From assembly GCA_036897095.1 (NCBI GenBank), contig JAYMSP010002729.1, positions 1-22,730 of the forward strand: a DNA stretch of 22,730 bases, read 5' to 3'. Origin of the DNA: Plantago elongata. Lineage: Eukaryota > Streptophyta > Magnoliopsida > Lamiales > Plantaginaceae. Each line of letters opens with the position of its first letter. The first letter of the stretch is position 1. Positions 10,472-20,169 of this stretch are shown piece after piece. The notes beneath the pieces were generated by a model. That model had not been told where the DNA came from and did no database searches. It worked only from the letters and a program-made list of their open reading frames with translations. The position numbers were made by a program, and so were the translations under genes.

Positions 10472-10704
10472 CACTACAAGAAATTGGGGATCGATCCCGA
10501 TTCGTCGCTAGCCCGTCAGACGCTCATTGTTAAAACGGACGTCTCTAGCTAACTAACTATATGTCGTTAGTTAGCGGCGAATTGGCAACGGGTTAGGTCA
10601 TTGACTTTTATGTCGCCAATAACGACGGATAATTTATTCGCCTTTAATGGTCTCCATCTTTAATGGTCTCTAACCATTACAAACGGATAAAATTATACGT
10701 CGCT
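10472..10704 (+). mobile_element. CACTA (En/Spm) transposon terminus, one-ended
   Basis: The left edge reads CACTACAAGAAATTGGGGATC, starting with the canonical plant CACTA inverted-repeat word CACTACAAGAAA. Inside are subterminal motifs: several cgtcg/gtcgc words, three copies of a ctttaatggtct-like unit (about 10639-10698) and a perfect 10-bp inverted repeat (gctaactaac 10548-10557, gttagttagc 10566-10575). No matching tttcttgtagtg end is present in the next kilobases, so only one terminus survives. The right limit is where Gypsy coding begins (about 10704). Confidence 0.75.
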
Positions 10705-11227
10705 ATGTCTTTAATGGCTTAGTATTCTCCTTCAATTTGATGCCATGAATGCAATTTCTCATTGATTGTAGTGATATAGATACTACAAATATAGGATCAA
10801 ATTGAGTGATAAGCTCCTCCAATGCACTGTGATCTTCAGTATCAAAAGATACAGATGCATCTACACCACTAACCATGCAGAAAAAACTAAACACCCTATT
10901 GTGTTTCTTAGTGAATAACTTGTGCATTTTAGTGCATATCCATCTCAACACTTCTTATACCATGAGAAAGCAACTTATTTCTATTATGCACAAAGGTGAT
11001 AGTATAATTCTCATAATCTAACTCAATTGGACCCAATCTTCTCATCAGATCAACTCCCATAACCACATCATATCCTTCTAGTGGTAAGATCCTTACACTA
11101 GCAGCAACTATGTGATTGGCCATCTCCCATTCCAGATGAGGGCACTTGGAAATACACTCAATCCTCCTCCACCTACTACAAAATCTGCAAAGGATTAATC
11201 ACCTGCACCTCACAATATATTCTCCTT
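10705..11227 (-). pseudogene. Gypsy protease end and linker toward RT
   Basis: On the minus strand, the frame around 11123-10929 reads ILPLEGYDVVMGVDLMRRLGP, the conserved C-terminal half of Gypsy retropepsin, preceded in the same frame by ISKCPHLEWEM. The next frame (10951-10703) reads LEELITQFDPIF and HGIKLKENTKP, the linker that precedes RT in Gypsy polyproteins. A frameshift lies near 10935. The coding sequence stops abruptly at the CACTA fragment. Confidence 0.85.
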
Positions 11228-12010
11228 TGTTAGGATGGAAGGATCTGGACTTTATACTATACTATTTATACTTTACTGTATATATCGATGTTGATATAAT
11301 AGTTAAAGTAGCAGCGACACTAAAACAGAACAACATAAATACAAACAGACACAACGGAATGTAAAAACTCTAAACTACAAAGGGAAAACCATGAACGTAA
11401 AGTAAAAGACACAGGATTTTCAACTTTAACTGGGCATATATTTCAATATCCTAGTGAAATCAAATATTCACCCATGGTGAACTTATTCAAACTTCATCCG
11501 GAGGTTTCACAGATTGAAGCAACGTGACTGGCTAAACACAAGTTTCCTAGACCACTAGCCTACGAAGTCTAGGTGGTGGGAGAAGTATCTTAAAGAGACA
11601 ACCTCAAACTACTTCTTCAAAATACGTTCAAACTAGACTCTAAGGATGTGAGTGAATATCAAGTCAAGTATGTACTCAAACTAAGTGGGATCCTTGTATT
11701 TATAGTTTTACATTAGGTATACAAGGACCTGTACAAATCTTCTACATGCTTTTGGTTTCTTTCATCTTGCTAAGGTAAGATTTTGATTCATACTCTCCTC
11801 CATTGAATAAGATCTTCTCTTTTGATTTGTTTCCTTATTTGAGTCTTCTTTTGATTTCCTTCATTTTCCTTATTTCTCTCTTTGATTTTTCTCGATCTTT
11901 CTTCTTTCCTTAACCTACAAGCAACACTGAGAACACAGTTGTCTAGCTCGGTTAAAGTGAAGGAAGGCAATATTCCTCATATATCAAGTTGAAGCTTGAT
12001 GTATCCAACA
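11228..12010 (-). repeat. Solo LTR inserted in the Gypsy protease
   Basis: The plus strand begins TGTTAGGATGG at 11228 and ends TATCCAACA at 12010, giving TGTTGGAT...ATCCTAACA on the minus strand, the short inverted ends of an LTR. TATAAATA on the minus strand (plus 11697-11704) is a suitable core promoter. No primer site, polypurine tract or internal domain adjoins it, and Gypsy protease sequence lies on both sides, so it is a solo LTR of another family. A clear target duplication is not visible. Orientation is inferred from the TATA box. Confidence 0.65.
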
Positions 12011-12208
12011 AGAATGTTTAGTGAATTGTTGATGTGACATCGTACATAAAAACAGTGCACTAACATCCTTGTTGCACTAGGATCAAGGAAGGCAATATTC
12101 CTCATATATCAAGTTGAAGCTTGATGTATCCGATAAGGATGTTTAGTGAACTGTTGATGTGACATTGTACATGAAAACAGTGACTAACATCCTTGTTGCA
12201 GTAGGATC
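11960..12208. repeat. Tandem duplication, two 125-bp copies
   Basis: Copies are 11960-12084 and 12085-12208, about 93% identical by eye; the unit starts aaggaaggcaatattcctca. A short third start (aaggaag) follows at 12209. The first copy includes the end of the solo LTR at 11228-12010, so the unit spans the LTR/Gypsy boundary. Each copy contains an imperfect inverted repeat (see the next entry). Confidence 0.93.
12006..12074. repeat. Imperfect hairpin inside the 125-bp unit
   Basis: Arms at 12006-12030 and 12051-12074 pair over about 21 of 24 positions, with a 20-nt loop. The second copy of the unit (about 12130-12195) keeps a shorter version of the same stem. Confidence 0.75.
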
Positions 12209-12957
12209 AAGGAAGCTAACAAGTATCACTAGTTGATTGTTTTGTACTTTTTCAACCAACTTAATTGTGTCAAGTGGTACCTTCCCTTTCAAAGCATGTA
12301 GAGAAATGACAAAATCTCCTACATCTTCATCAGCAATAACCTCGTTGATGTTATTATCACTAACTTCTTCAACAAGCATAATAACAAACAATTTTCTTGC
12401 ATCGATGCCTATGGGTGTACTTCTCATCATAGTTGAAGCACAATCCCTTCCTCCTTCGTGCATCAAGCTCCTCCTTATCCAACATCTTCACAGGCACATA
12501 GTTACCACCAGTATCCACCACTTCATTAGGCTTAATAACCTTCTGCCAAGGAACATTTACTCTAGCAGGTCTATGCGTGGATTCAAGCATAACCTCGTGT
12601 TTCCTTGCAATTAAGTAAGCATGTTCTAGTGTATGTGGAGTCATTAGCTCAACCATGCCTAACCTCCTCCTTCAATCCACTGAAGAAGCTTCTCATGAAA
12701 TAGTAGTCATCCAATCTAAAATCTCTCATAGCATAAAAGAGCACAACTCTGCAAATTTCTCAATGTACTTATCTAAGCTTGCTTACGTTTATTGAATTCA
12801 TCTATCACATCATCACTTCGAACCGATGTGAAACTAGCTAGGATCAAATCAACAAACCTAGACCAAGTCATCTCCCTTCCTTCAACATGACCCATAAACC
12901 AAAATTCAGATTGATCTTTGTAATGGTAAAAATACACTATAGAATTATCTCCATCTA
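12143..12957 (-). pseudogene. Gypsy gag C-half, zinc knuckle and protease start
   Basis: On the minus strand, the frame at 12991-12773 has HVEGREMTWSRFVDLILASF, a typical Gypsy capsid segment. The next frame (12656-12369) gives TLEHAYLIARKHEVMLE and then the nucleocapsid motif GLCFNYDEKYTHRHRCK. A normal CCHC knuckle has Cys where Tyr stands here and Gly where the first Arg stands, so zinc binding is probably lost. The frame at 12466-12143 has ISLHALKGK and QLVILVSFLDPTATRML, the start of retropepsin. The catalytic Asp-Ser/Thr-Gly is not recognisable. Confidence 0.85.
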
Positions 12958-13943
12958 AAATTAGCCCAAGTGTTTGGACATGTCCAAGCAAGGCCCAATG
13001 ATCTATGAAGACTCAGGCCCAATTCATAGTTTCTTACTCCAATGGGCTTGTGGTCCCGTTAATTCAACACATGATGGTTACGTCAATTTAATTCATAACC
13101 CAGACTAGTCCAAGACATCATGAAATCATCTCAATAAGATGGTCCGGATCAATCCACATGGTCTAGAATGAAGTTTGTCTGGACCTACTCATGTAACCAA
13201 CAAGGTCACCTGGATCGATTAAGTTTAGCCAATACGGCTAACCCAAGCTCAAGTATCTAGGGGGGCAGTAGTTACAAGTCAAAGAGATGTGCGAGTAATC
13301 TTCTCTGCATACACCCCACTTCTCCAACTAACCATGCAAATAAAGGAGTCGTTACAGGAACTTGGAGAGTGAAGAGAGTCATTCTCCAATTGAAGTCCTA
13401 GTCTCCAACTAAACCTGACAAAAAAGGGATCCAGCATAACCAACCCGTGAGGAGGTGCTACAACTATCTTTATAAAAGGAGGAGATAAACCCTAGAGATC
13501 ATCTGATATCGAGCAATTACAAGCACTAGCAAAATCCTAGCCACTAGAAAATGATATATGCAATACATTTTATCGCCTACCTCATCATCCACAATCCATC
13601 TCTCTGAACACCTTCTCCTCCCTAACGCCATTATCACTGCATCTCAATCTCATCCTGTTACATACACCTTGACTCCTTCCATCGCAGACCCGACTCAACC
13701 CGCCTATAGCCGCTAGAAAAGCTACCACATTCCCAACAGGATAAGTACTCTGTGTTCCTTCTTTTCTTATTATTCCACCTATTCTAGACTCACTAGCTTG
13801 AGCGTCAGAGTCCTCTCGGTCGGCACCACACCGGTGTCCACTTGGATCTTACGTTCTAACATTTCTTTCATGTTGTATTGCAGGTCGCTGGTGCCCCCTA
13901 AATCAAAACTCTAATTTCTGATTGTACATTCTGAGCGTCTACA
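12958..13943 (+). repeat. Solo LTR (Tat/Athila-like Gypsy) inserted in gag
   Basis: This 986-bp non-coding block interrupts the Gypsy gag at a point where the gag reading frame on its two sides fits together. The flanks are atcta (12953-12957) and atctt (13944-13948), a 5-bp target duplication with one change. Inside, TATAAAAGG at 13471-13479 and a telo-box AAACCCTA at 13487-13494 mark a plus-strand core promoter. The late part (cttgagcgtcagagtcctctc, about 13798-13818) resembles the U5 of Tat/Athila-type LTRs. The right end is ACA; the left TG is not clear. No internal domain accompanies it. Confidence 0.7.
13471..13494 (+). promoter_or_regulatory. LTR core promoter: TATA box and telo-box
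   Basis: TATAAAAGG (13471-13479) is followed 7 bp later by AAACCCTA (13487-13494). In plants the telo-box is found near start sites of ribosomal-protein and other growth genes. Here both belong to the solo LTR; activity is unknown. Confidence 0.5.
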
Positions 13944-14301
13944 ATCTTCAAGGTGCATTCCCTCCATAATGATCTTATTCACATAAGTCATTGGATTCAA
14001 CAGAAAAAATACTTGTTACATCTACGAATCTAACGCCTAGCATCAGATCCATCAAATTTTAGAAAATCTACTCAAGGAACTCTAACATCCGATAGTACAT
14101 GCACCCAAACATATTTCTCAACACGAATATCATTACGAGCACATAATCAGTTGGAGATGAACTTGAAATTTTCAGTAGTAATGATCTTAGCTCCTCGAAT
14201 TGCTTATTCTCATAGGTAAGATGCTTCGATTGACTAGCGATCAACTGCACCATTGACTTCTCCAACATCTCGATTCTCACTGTATTATTGTTCCTCACTA
14301 T
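13944..14301 (-). pseudogene. Gypsy gag N-terminal part
   Basis: On the minus strand the frame opening at 14298 reads RIEMLEKSMVQLIASQSKHL, a probable coiled coil typical of gag N-termini. The codon just upstream (plus 14299-14301) is ATA, where related elements would have ATG, so the normal start seems lost. Farther on, a second frame reads DFLKFDGSDAR and RRCNKYFF with stops, the classic Gypsy gag segment before the capsid. It runs up to the solo LTR and continues at 12957. Confidence 0.8.
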
Positions 14302-14309
14302 TGTTGTGC

Positions 14310-14333
14310 AAAACCTAAGCTCGTGATGCCAAT
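14310..14333 (-). other. Primer-binding site of the Gypsy relic
   Basis: On the minus strand the sequence after the LTR end reads attGGCATCACGAGCTTAGG. It resembles the initiator-methionine tRNA site TGGTATCAGAGC common to plant LTR elements, with changes. The LTR end in minus sense is TGTGACA (plus 14334-14340). Confidence 0.6.
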
Positions 14334-14570
14334 TGTCACAAATGATGATGGACTGACGGTTGTTCTTAGCTAGATAGAGTAACTAATTAAGCTAAGAGTA
14401 TTTCATATCAGATAAAAATCTCGAAATATGACGATTGGTTCCGTTTATAGTTCGTTAATCATCCAACGAACTCGATGCGCATGAACCGTCGATTACAAAA
14501 GGCGACATGGCACAATCTCAGCCAACGTCTTATTTGAATCAAGGCGCTAAACATAAACATAATAGTACCA
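14334..14570 (-). repeat. Gypsy LTR, outer edge uncertain
   Basis: The plus strand begins TGTCACA at 14334, adjoining the primer-binding site. The block is non-coding. The far end cannot be fixed, because the other LTR of the element is missing; it must lie before the HNH gene start at 14644. Confidence 0.5.
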
Positions 14571-14599
14571 ACACGCTTTTAGGCCATTCCTTAAAAAGC

Positions 14600-14647
14600 A
14601 TGCCAAAGAGCACCATCGAGCTGAAGAGAAGGTTGTGGGAGTCATGA
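14600..14647 (+). promoter_or_regulatory. Upstream ORF overlapping the HNH start (ATGA)
   Basis: An ATG at 14600 opens 15 codons (MPKSTIELKRRLWES) and stops at TGA 14645-14647, which overlaps the main ATG at 14644-14646 in the four bases ATGA. If the transcript includes this ATG it would affect initiation at the main start. The transcription start is not known. Confidence 0.4.
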
Positions 14648-14945
14648 GCTCTACTTCTAATTCACCACGACCAGGTCCACCACCACCACCACCCAGTCGA
14701 GCAAAAAAGGAGAAAGACGAAAGGCCAAGATTCTTCGATTTAAAGGCCAAGTCCCTCTGCTGGTCTAACGCCGCCACCGTCCCTGGTCGCCACCCTGAGC
14801 GCTGGCGGAAGGATGCCGCCGGTAACATAGTCTGCAAACGCTTTTGTAATTGCCAAGGCTGCCTCTGCTTTGAGTACGATCACATCGTTCCCTTTTCCAA
14901 AGGTCTACTTTTTCCATCATCATTATTATTATTATTATTATTATT

Positions 14946-14987
<42 letters not shown>

Positions 14988-17900
14988 TCACTCACTCTCA
15001 TATTCATTGTAACTAAGGGTTTGCGATGTGAATTGAGGGTTCAAACTTCATTTTTCTGCAGTTTTGTTGATTAAAGTTTTCTTCTTTTTGTTAATTGTGT
15101 TCTGGGTAGTTTCTAAATTGGAACTTTTTTTTATATCTATATACATGTTTGCCTAATTCGAGGTTTTACTGAAATTTGGGGTTATATGCTGTTCTTATTT
15201 CGACGGTGGAATGTAAAGAAGAAGAGTGTTTGAGTTTCCATTTTTTTTAGTTCATAAGGTTTTACTGAATTCAGGAGAGAAGAACAATGTGATTCCGCGT
15301 GCGTAAATGGTACTTCAAAATTTTGGTGTGACGATATCCATGAATTCGATAATAGGGATAGCTGCCACCCCTTGCAACCTCTATCTCCGCCGCTGACTGC
15401 TTGTTTGAGTAGTTCATTTGTTGAGGGGTTTCTTCATGAATTTCAAATGTGTGTTATCTTTTGTTTATTATTTGTAGGTGGTGAGTCAGTGCCGGAGAAT
15501 TGCCAGATTCTTCAAACTAGGGTAAACAGATACAAATCAGATAAGCAGGAGGTTGATTCTTCCCAGTTGGAAGGCTACTCTTGTGATATTAAGTTCTCTG
15601 GTATGCTTTCTTACTTCTCTTCATCGTTGGTTCATATTTTGATCAATGTGATACGAGGCTTGCTCGTGATTCACTCTGATATAATAAGTTCTCTGTCTGC
15701 TTTTTTAGTTATCTAGATTGCTTGTCTATAATCTGTACATTGTCAAGCCGATGCTTGGCCGTGGTACAATTTGATATAACTTGGTAGGCAGACCTTATAG
15801 GCTATCAAGATGGTGGTTTATTTGCAATGGTCGACTTAAGGTGTTTCTGAATCTGAGTATGTTGCGATGTGAACATCGAATATTTTGACCGGTGCTTACT
15901 TAACCATCAGAAAGATTGGGATGTAGCGGTTGACACACAATTATCCCATCAATTGTTATATGTTGAACTATGAAAAGGTAAAAAGAAACATTTCTTCATA
16001 GAATGGCTACATGAAACATGTTTCGGTAAATTCTGTGTTCCTGGACCCCTTTCATGATGAAAATGGAACTGATTGTTTCTTGTCTAGACAACACTGTGTC
16101 CTTAATATGAATGTCAAAGCTCCAGGGGTTGTCTGTTAATATGTACTGATGATAATTTGACTCCATGAGATATTGAAATTAAAACAAGGAATTAGTCTTG
16201 CGTTACTATTGCTAAGACAGCTCTTTATACATGTATTCATCAATAATTTGAAAAAACAGGCTCATACCCTTGCTCCCATTTATCTGATAGATATGTTAAG
16301 CACATATAAAATAGGCTTGATAGATAAACCAAATGAATCTTTTCATCTGCCCTTGCGCGATGGAAATATGTCTGTTTGAAATCTGGAATCTAATAAATGG
16401 ACAGGAAGCAACAAAAACTATTTATGATGTAAAATCAACTCCTGCTTAAAGAGTTAATGAATAATGACTTAATGTATCAATATTCGACTTCGAAGAATAT
16501 AACTAAACTTGACAGTTGACATATTTCAGATTCATATAGCATATACTCCAGAAGTCTGTCTTTCTCATGGTTACCACTTATTGGTAGCTATAACACCATG
16601 CTGGAAAGATTGCATGGAGCTAACTGCATATTGGTGTTTTCATGGTGCCATACCCAGAAAAAGGCGTATTCTTTGTGCCTTCTGCTAAACCACAATGGTG
16701 TCAAACTACCGATGCTTGTCATCTGCTTGGCACTTGGAAGTCCAAACATTCATGTGACTAGAATGAATAAATATATAGTTCCCAACTGCAGTAGGACAGG
16801 GTGACTGATGAGCTGAAGTGGTAAATATTAAGGAGTGTATGCCTCAGGAAAAATCACTTTGCACTAGTGTATATAGCATGATTGTGCCAAACACTTGGGG
16901 TGGTGGTGGTTCGGTTTTCGCTAGTGTTAGGAAAAACTGGTGTTCTAAGACCTTCACTTGAAACAGAGGTCATGAGTTGGATAGTCTAGGAATAAATCGA
17001 TCCATCTGATTAGGTCTATTCCGGCCATTGTACCTCAACTTCCAAATGTGTCACCTAGACCTATATCTAGGAACATCTATGACAGAATATGTGATTGTCG
17101 AAGTTCTAGAGCTGGAACTTGCAAAATTAGGTGAGTTCAGATATGGAGTTTCCCATAATGGATTTGAAAAGGAAATCAGAATTCTTAGCAGATCAAAGTC
17201 TAGTGATACTAATTAATTTTAGTGAAATTTATTGTGAACTTCAGTTGGTTAAAGCTTCCAAATTTGTTTCGTGATTCTTGCCCACAAGTCTGTTTTGAGT
17301 GCTCTAGAGTACAGGTGATGACTGGAAAGTTATTTTTAGTCTAAACCGGACCATGTAACGTCAGTCCAGAGTTTTTTAGGTGGTCTTTATCTGATAAATA
17401 TATTTGGTATGTCGGTACATGGTGGACATGACTAAGCAAAGCTTTTTGTTTCCTACATGAAGAGAAGTTCAGTTCTTCATTTGTTTACCGATTTCTTCGT
17501 GTATGTTTGGTTGATTTAGTGAAAATTATGGAAGCTATGCTGAAACTTTCCAAATGTGGATAACTGTTTTTTTATAAAACGTTATGCATGCTGCCAGACT
17601 ATTATGAAATTTTCCTATTCTATTTCATTCATGTGTTGAATCATGCTGTTGTCATTAATAGAGCTGAAATGTATGTGAACTGATCTTAGAGTTGCAAGCC
17701 TTGGCTGCTTTTCAAGTTGTAATCTCGTGTGCCTTTGGTCAAATAAACATTGGAACTTGAGAGAGATGTTTTTGGGGGTCTCACACATTTGAGGATTTTA
17801 TTTTGCAATGAATTGGAGATGGATAATTTATTCATTTTTTTTGTTTTCCTAAATAGTACTTACTTTGTTGGAGTGCCTTTCTACAACGTTGTTTGCTTTC

Positions 17901-18104
17901 ATCTCATTCCAACATGACATAGTTGATCCTGAGATACTTGCTGTCCTTGACTCTGCAGATAGAGAGCTTGACATTATTGAAATGGCTGTCTATGGAGATG
18001 TGATCCGCCCAGGAAATCAATGTCGTTGCAAGACTGTAGCTGAAATGCTTGGTAAATTCAAGTCCAAAGACCAAGCGGCTGCCTGCAAGTTGCCTCAGGA
18101 CTGA
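14644..18104 (+). CDS. HNH endonuclease-fold protein, three exons
   Basis: Exons are 14644-14902, 15478-15600 and 17959-18104. All introns are GT/AG and phase 1; the joined length is 528 nt, 175 residues plus TGA. No in-frame ATG exists upstream before a stop at 14563. Residues 11-17 are poly-Pro and 20-28 are basic. A Cys-rich part (Cys64, 68, 70, 73, 75) leads to DHIVPFSKGG (Asp79-His80, 80-88) and ENCQ (Asn94), then TRVNRYK (100-106). This order matches the beta-beta-alpha-metal HNH fold, with Asn103 where many members have the last His. The C-terminus (DRELDIIEMAVYGDVIRPGNQ, 128-148; CRCKTVAEML, 149-158) is conserved in plant HNH-domain proteins as I know them, here without assigned function. 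Nuclease activity and location are inference. The gene lies just beyond a Gypsy LTR. Confidence 0.9.
14903..15477 (+). other. HNH intron 1 with compound microsatellite near the donor
   Basis: The donor is AAAG/GTCTAC and the acceptor TTTGTAG/GTGG; the codon split gives Gly87. The intron is T-rich. An (ATT)n then (ATC)n repeat starts 12 nt after the donor. Retention would extend the frame into a poly-Leu/poly-Ser tail that stops at 15010-15012. Confidence 0.9.
14914..14988 (+). repeat. Compound trinucleotide microsatellite, (ATT)n(ATC)n
   Basis: It reads CAT CAT, then about eight ATT units, then about thirteen ATC units, perfect within each block. Such tracts are usually length-variable between individuals. 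Confidence 0.97.
15601..17958 (+). other. HNH intron 2 (2358 bp)
   Basis: The donor is TCTG/GTATGC and the acceptor CTCTGCAG/ATAG; the codon split gives Asp128. The intron has no recognisable exon or transposon. Open frames inside (for example 15372-15716 across the exon 2 edge, 16173-16379, 16598-16804, 17028-17216) have no family resemblance. An extra alternative exon cannot be excluded by reading alone. Confidence 0.8.
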
Positions 18105-18640
18105 GACTCCTTGTAGCAGTACAAAATCTAACTCTAAAACTCGTAAAAGATTAAAACAAAGTCTTTCGATAACTGAAATCTTGCTGGTGTCTTTCTTGGA
18201 TGTCTTAACATTCCTTGATATGAACCCTAAAGGATTTTTTAGGATGGAATTGAGGATGGTGTGCATGTTTCGTTACTGATTATCATTACTGGATGTGACC
18301 TAAACCAAGTAAAAGAATTGTTCTCAGAATGTTCCAATTGGTCCAGGCATGGTATCGAAGTTATTACTGGATGAACACTAGTGGCATTTTGAGTTTCATT
18401 AAACTTCTGTGTGTCTATTGTAACATTCATTACTGAAATTCGACGTCTCTTGAGGACCGAGACAGTTCTCTTGGGGTCATCCCTGATGAATTTGAAGTAT
18501 AAGTTTCGTCTGAGTTGTTTCTTGCTCTTACATTGCGTTTATCATCTCAGCATCTAAATTAACACGATGTGTTTCCGAACTCCGTGTTCGGTTAGTTATT
18601 GCTTGTCATAAAAGAATGCAGTGATCTTTAAGTAGAGTAG
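18105..18640 (+). other. HNH 3' flank, probable 3' UTR
   Basis: The sequence after the TGA is T-rich and non-coding, and probably contains the 3' UTR. I could not identify a decisive polyadenylation signal. Confidence 0.4.
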
Positions 18641-20169
18641 TTTGTCATTTAATTTTGTCTGTGTCACTCTCCTTGTGGTAATGGATCATGCAACCATATG
18701 ATTGATGAACAAGGCCTAAAGTATGTGGCATCCTACCACATATAATTGCCAGCACCAACCAAGAACCAAACAGTTGAAATGACCAAACTGGATGGGAATT
18801 TGTGGTCCATTTGTAGTGTATTTCAATTGTAAAATTACTCAAATTTGGTTGGGTATTTCTATAGTTTTCATTTGCATAGTTTACAATGCAAATATTTTAT
18901 TTGATGAAAGAGGTATTTCAACTATGTATTTAAAAAAATATATTATAAGGTAATACTTTGTTATACTATAGAAAAATTAAGATTAATGTAAAAAATCAGT
19001 AAATTAACCAAGCATGTGGTTTTTAGTCCAACTGGTCGCCTAAAATAAACTGGACCGGCTCTTTATATATAAAACAAAATAATACGCTAAAACCTAGAGA
19101 TAAAGAAAATCACATATCAAACCCCTTTCTCTCTGCAATCGATCAGATCGAAATTTCCACCTAAAAAATCATCGGCATTATTTAAGAGGCAATGCTTGTA
19201 CTCCACGTCTATACTTTCTTATAGTTTCTAAGAGCTAATGTTATAATTTTTAGATACACTATAATTTTAAGATGCAATTTTATGGTTTAAGCATCAATAT
19301 TATTATTTTTAACTTGTATTATATGTATATTTTTCGGTATAATTTTAAGATATATTTTTGTAGTTTTGAGATGCACTAATGTAGTTTTAAACATTAGTGA
19401 TATAACAATATTTATTTACTGTGGAGTGACTTCATGTTTATTATTTCACCAACAAATTTAGTAATAAATGAGTTATTTTAACAACTCAATTTTCATTTGC
19501 ATAGAAAAACATTGAATGAATGTTTTCTTTGTAATTTATTTTTATGAGAATAGATGTTTTAAAATATTTAAATGACTGGGTACCTTATTTAACCTTGTTT
19601 GTTGTTGTTTTAATAGCTTTTCTGCAACTTTTAAATTTGTTCAATGGTATTAATCTGTGACTAAAACAGATTAATCGTTATAAGAAAATAATGTAGGTCC
19701 TTAAAACTATCACACATTTTGTTTAAACGTTAACAAAAGAGGTTAAAACTATAATTAAAACATTATTACTGACTGACGTATTAAAATCATCATATCGTCT
19801 CTTAAAAAATGAGCAAAATATTTAAAACTGTAACTGAAACTTTCAATGCTAACAACTTAAAATTATAACATAATCTATTAAAATCATAATGAAAAGTGTG
19901 TCTCAGCAATTTTTAAGAAACTCGAATGGCCAGACTGCTAAAATATAAAAACCACAAAAAATAAAAATAACCTTGATTTTCATATCTTTTAGGAAAATCT
20001 TACCTTTTTAAAGACTTTTTATTTCAAAAATTGTGAATGGTAGTTATAACTAACATTCCCCTTTGCGAAATAAAATATTTGGCACTTAATTTTGTTGTTG
20101 CGAAATATCTAATTTGAGCATTTCGTATTTCATTTGAATTTCTCACCAACTAAAACGCATAAAATCTTA
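18641..20169. other. AT-rich intergenic DNA
   Basis: No gene is supported. A promoter-like site (TATATATAAA, 19064-19073) is listed separately. Between about 19220 and 19900, words such as ataattttaag, agttttaaac and ttaaaactataa recur in both directions. This suggests a decayed inverted-repeat element, but I could not align clear ends. Confidence 0.45.
19064..19140 (+). promoter_or_regulatory. Orphan promoter-like TATA site
   Basis: TATATATAAA at 19064-19073 is followed by a leader-like stretch with aaacctagaga and a CT-rich segment (19118-19140). No open reading frame of note follows. It may be a captured or decayed promoter, or chance. Confidence 0.25.

Larger units (their letters stand above)
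10705..14340 (-). mobile_element. Ty3/Gypsy relic on the minus strand, with nested insertions
   Basis: Reading the minus strand from high to low coordinates gives LTR edge and primer site (14340-14310), gag start (14301), gag (to about 12480), protease (12300-12190, then 11220-10930), and the linker toward RT (10900-10705). RT, RNase H and integrase are absent; the element is cut where the CACTA fragment starts. Two insertions interrupt it, 12958-13943 within gag and 11228-12010 within protease. Frameshifts, stops and motif losses are scattered throughout. Confidence 0.85.

Noticed and set aside
11788..11970. 60-codon minus-strand frame rich in Lys and Glu
   Set aside because: It falls wholly inside the solo LTR 11228-12010, which is non-coding, and its composition reflects AG-rich LTR sequence.
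11960..12208. Possible CRISPR-like repeat array
   Set aside because: Only two contiguous 125-bp copies without spacers, in plant DNA; a tandem duplication explains it.
13487..13494. AAACCCTA as further telomere sequence
   Set aside because: A single unit beside a TATA box is a telo-box in an LTR promoter, not a telomere tract.
14765..15007. Minus-strand frame with long runs of Met and Ile
   Set aside because: It is the reverse reading of the (ATT)n(ATC)n microsatellite in HNH intron 1 and of exon 1, not a protein gene.
15372..15716. 114-codon plus-strand frame
   Set aside because: It crosses HNH exon 2 in its true frame but runs through intron sequence on both sides; splice sites explain the conserved part.
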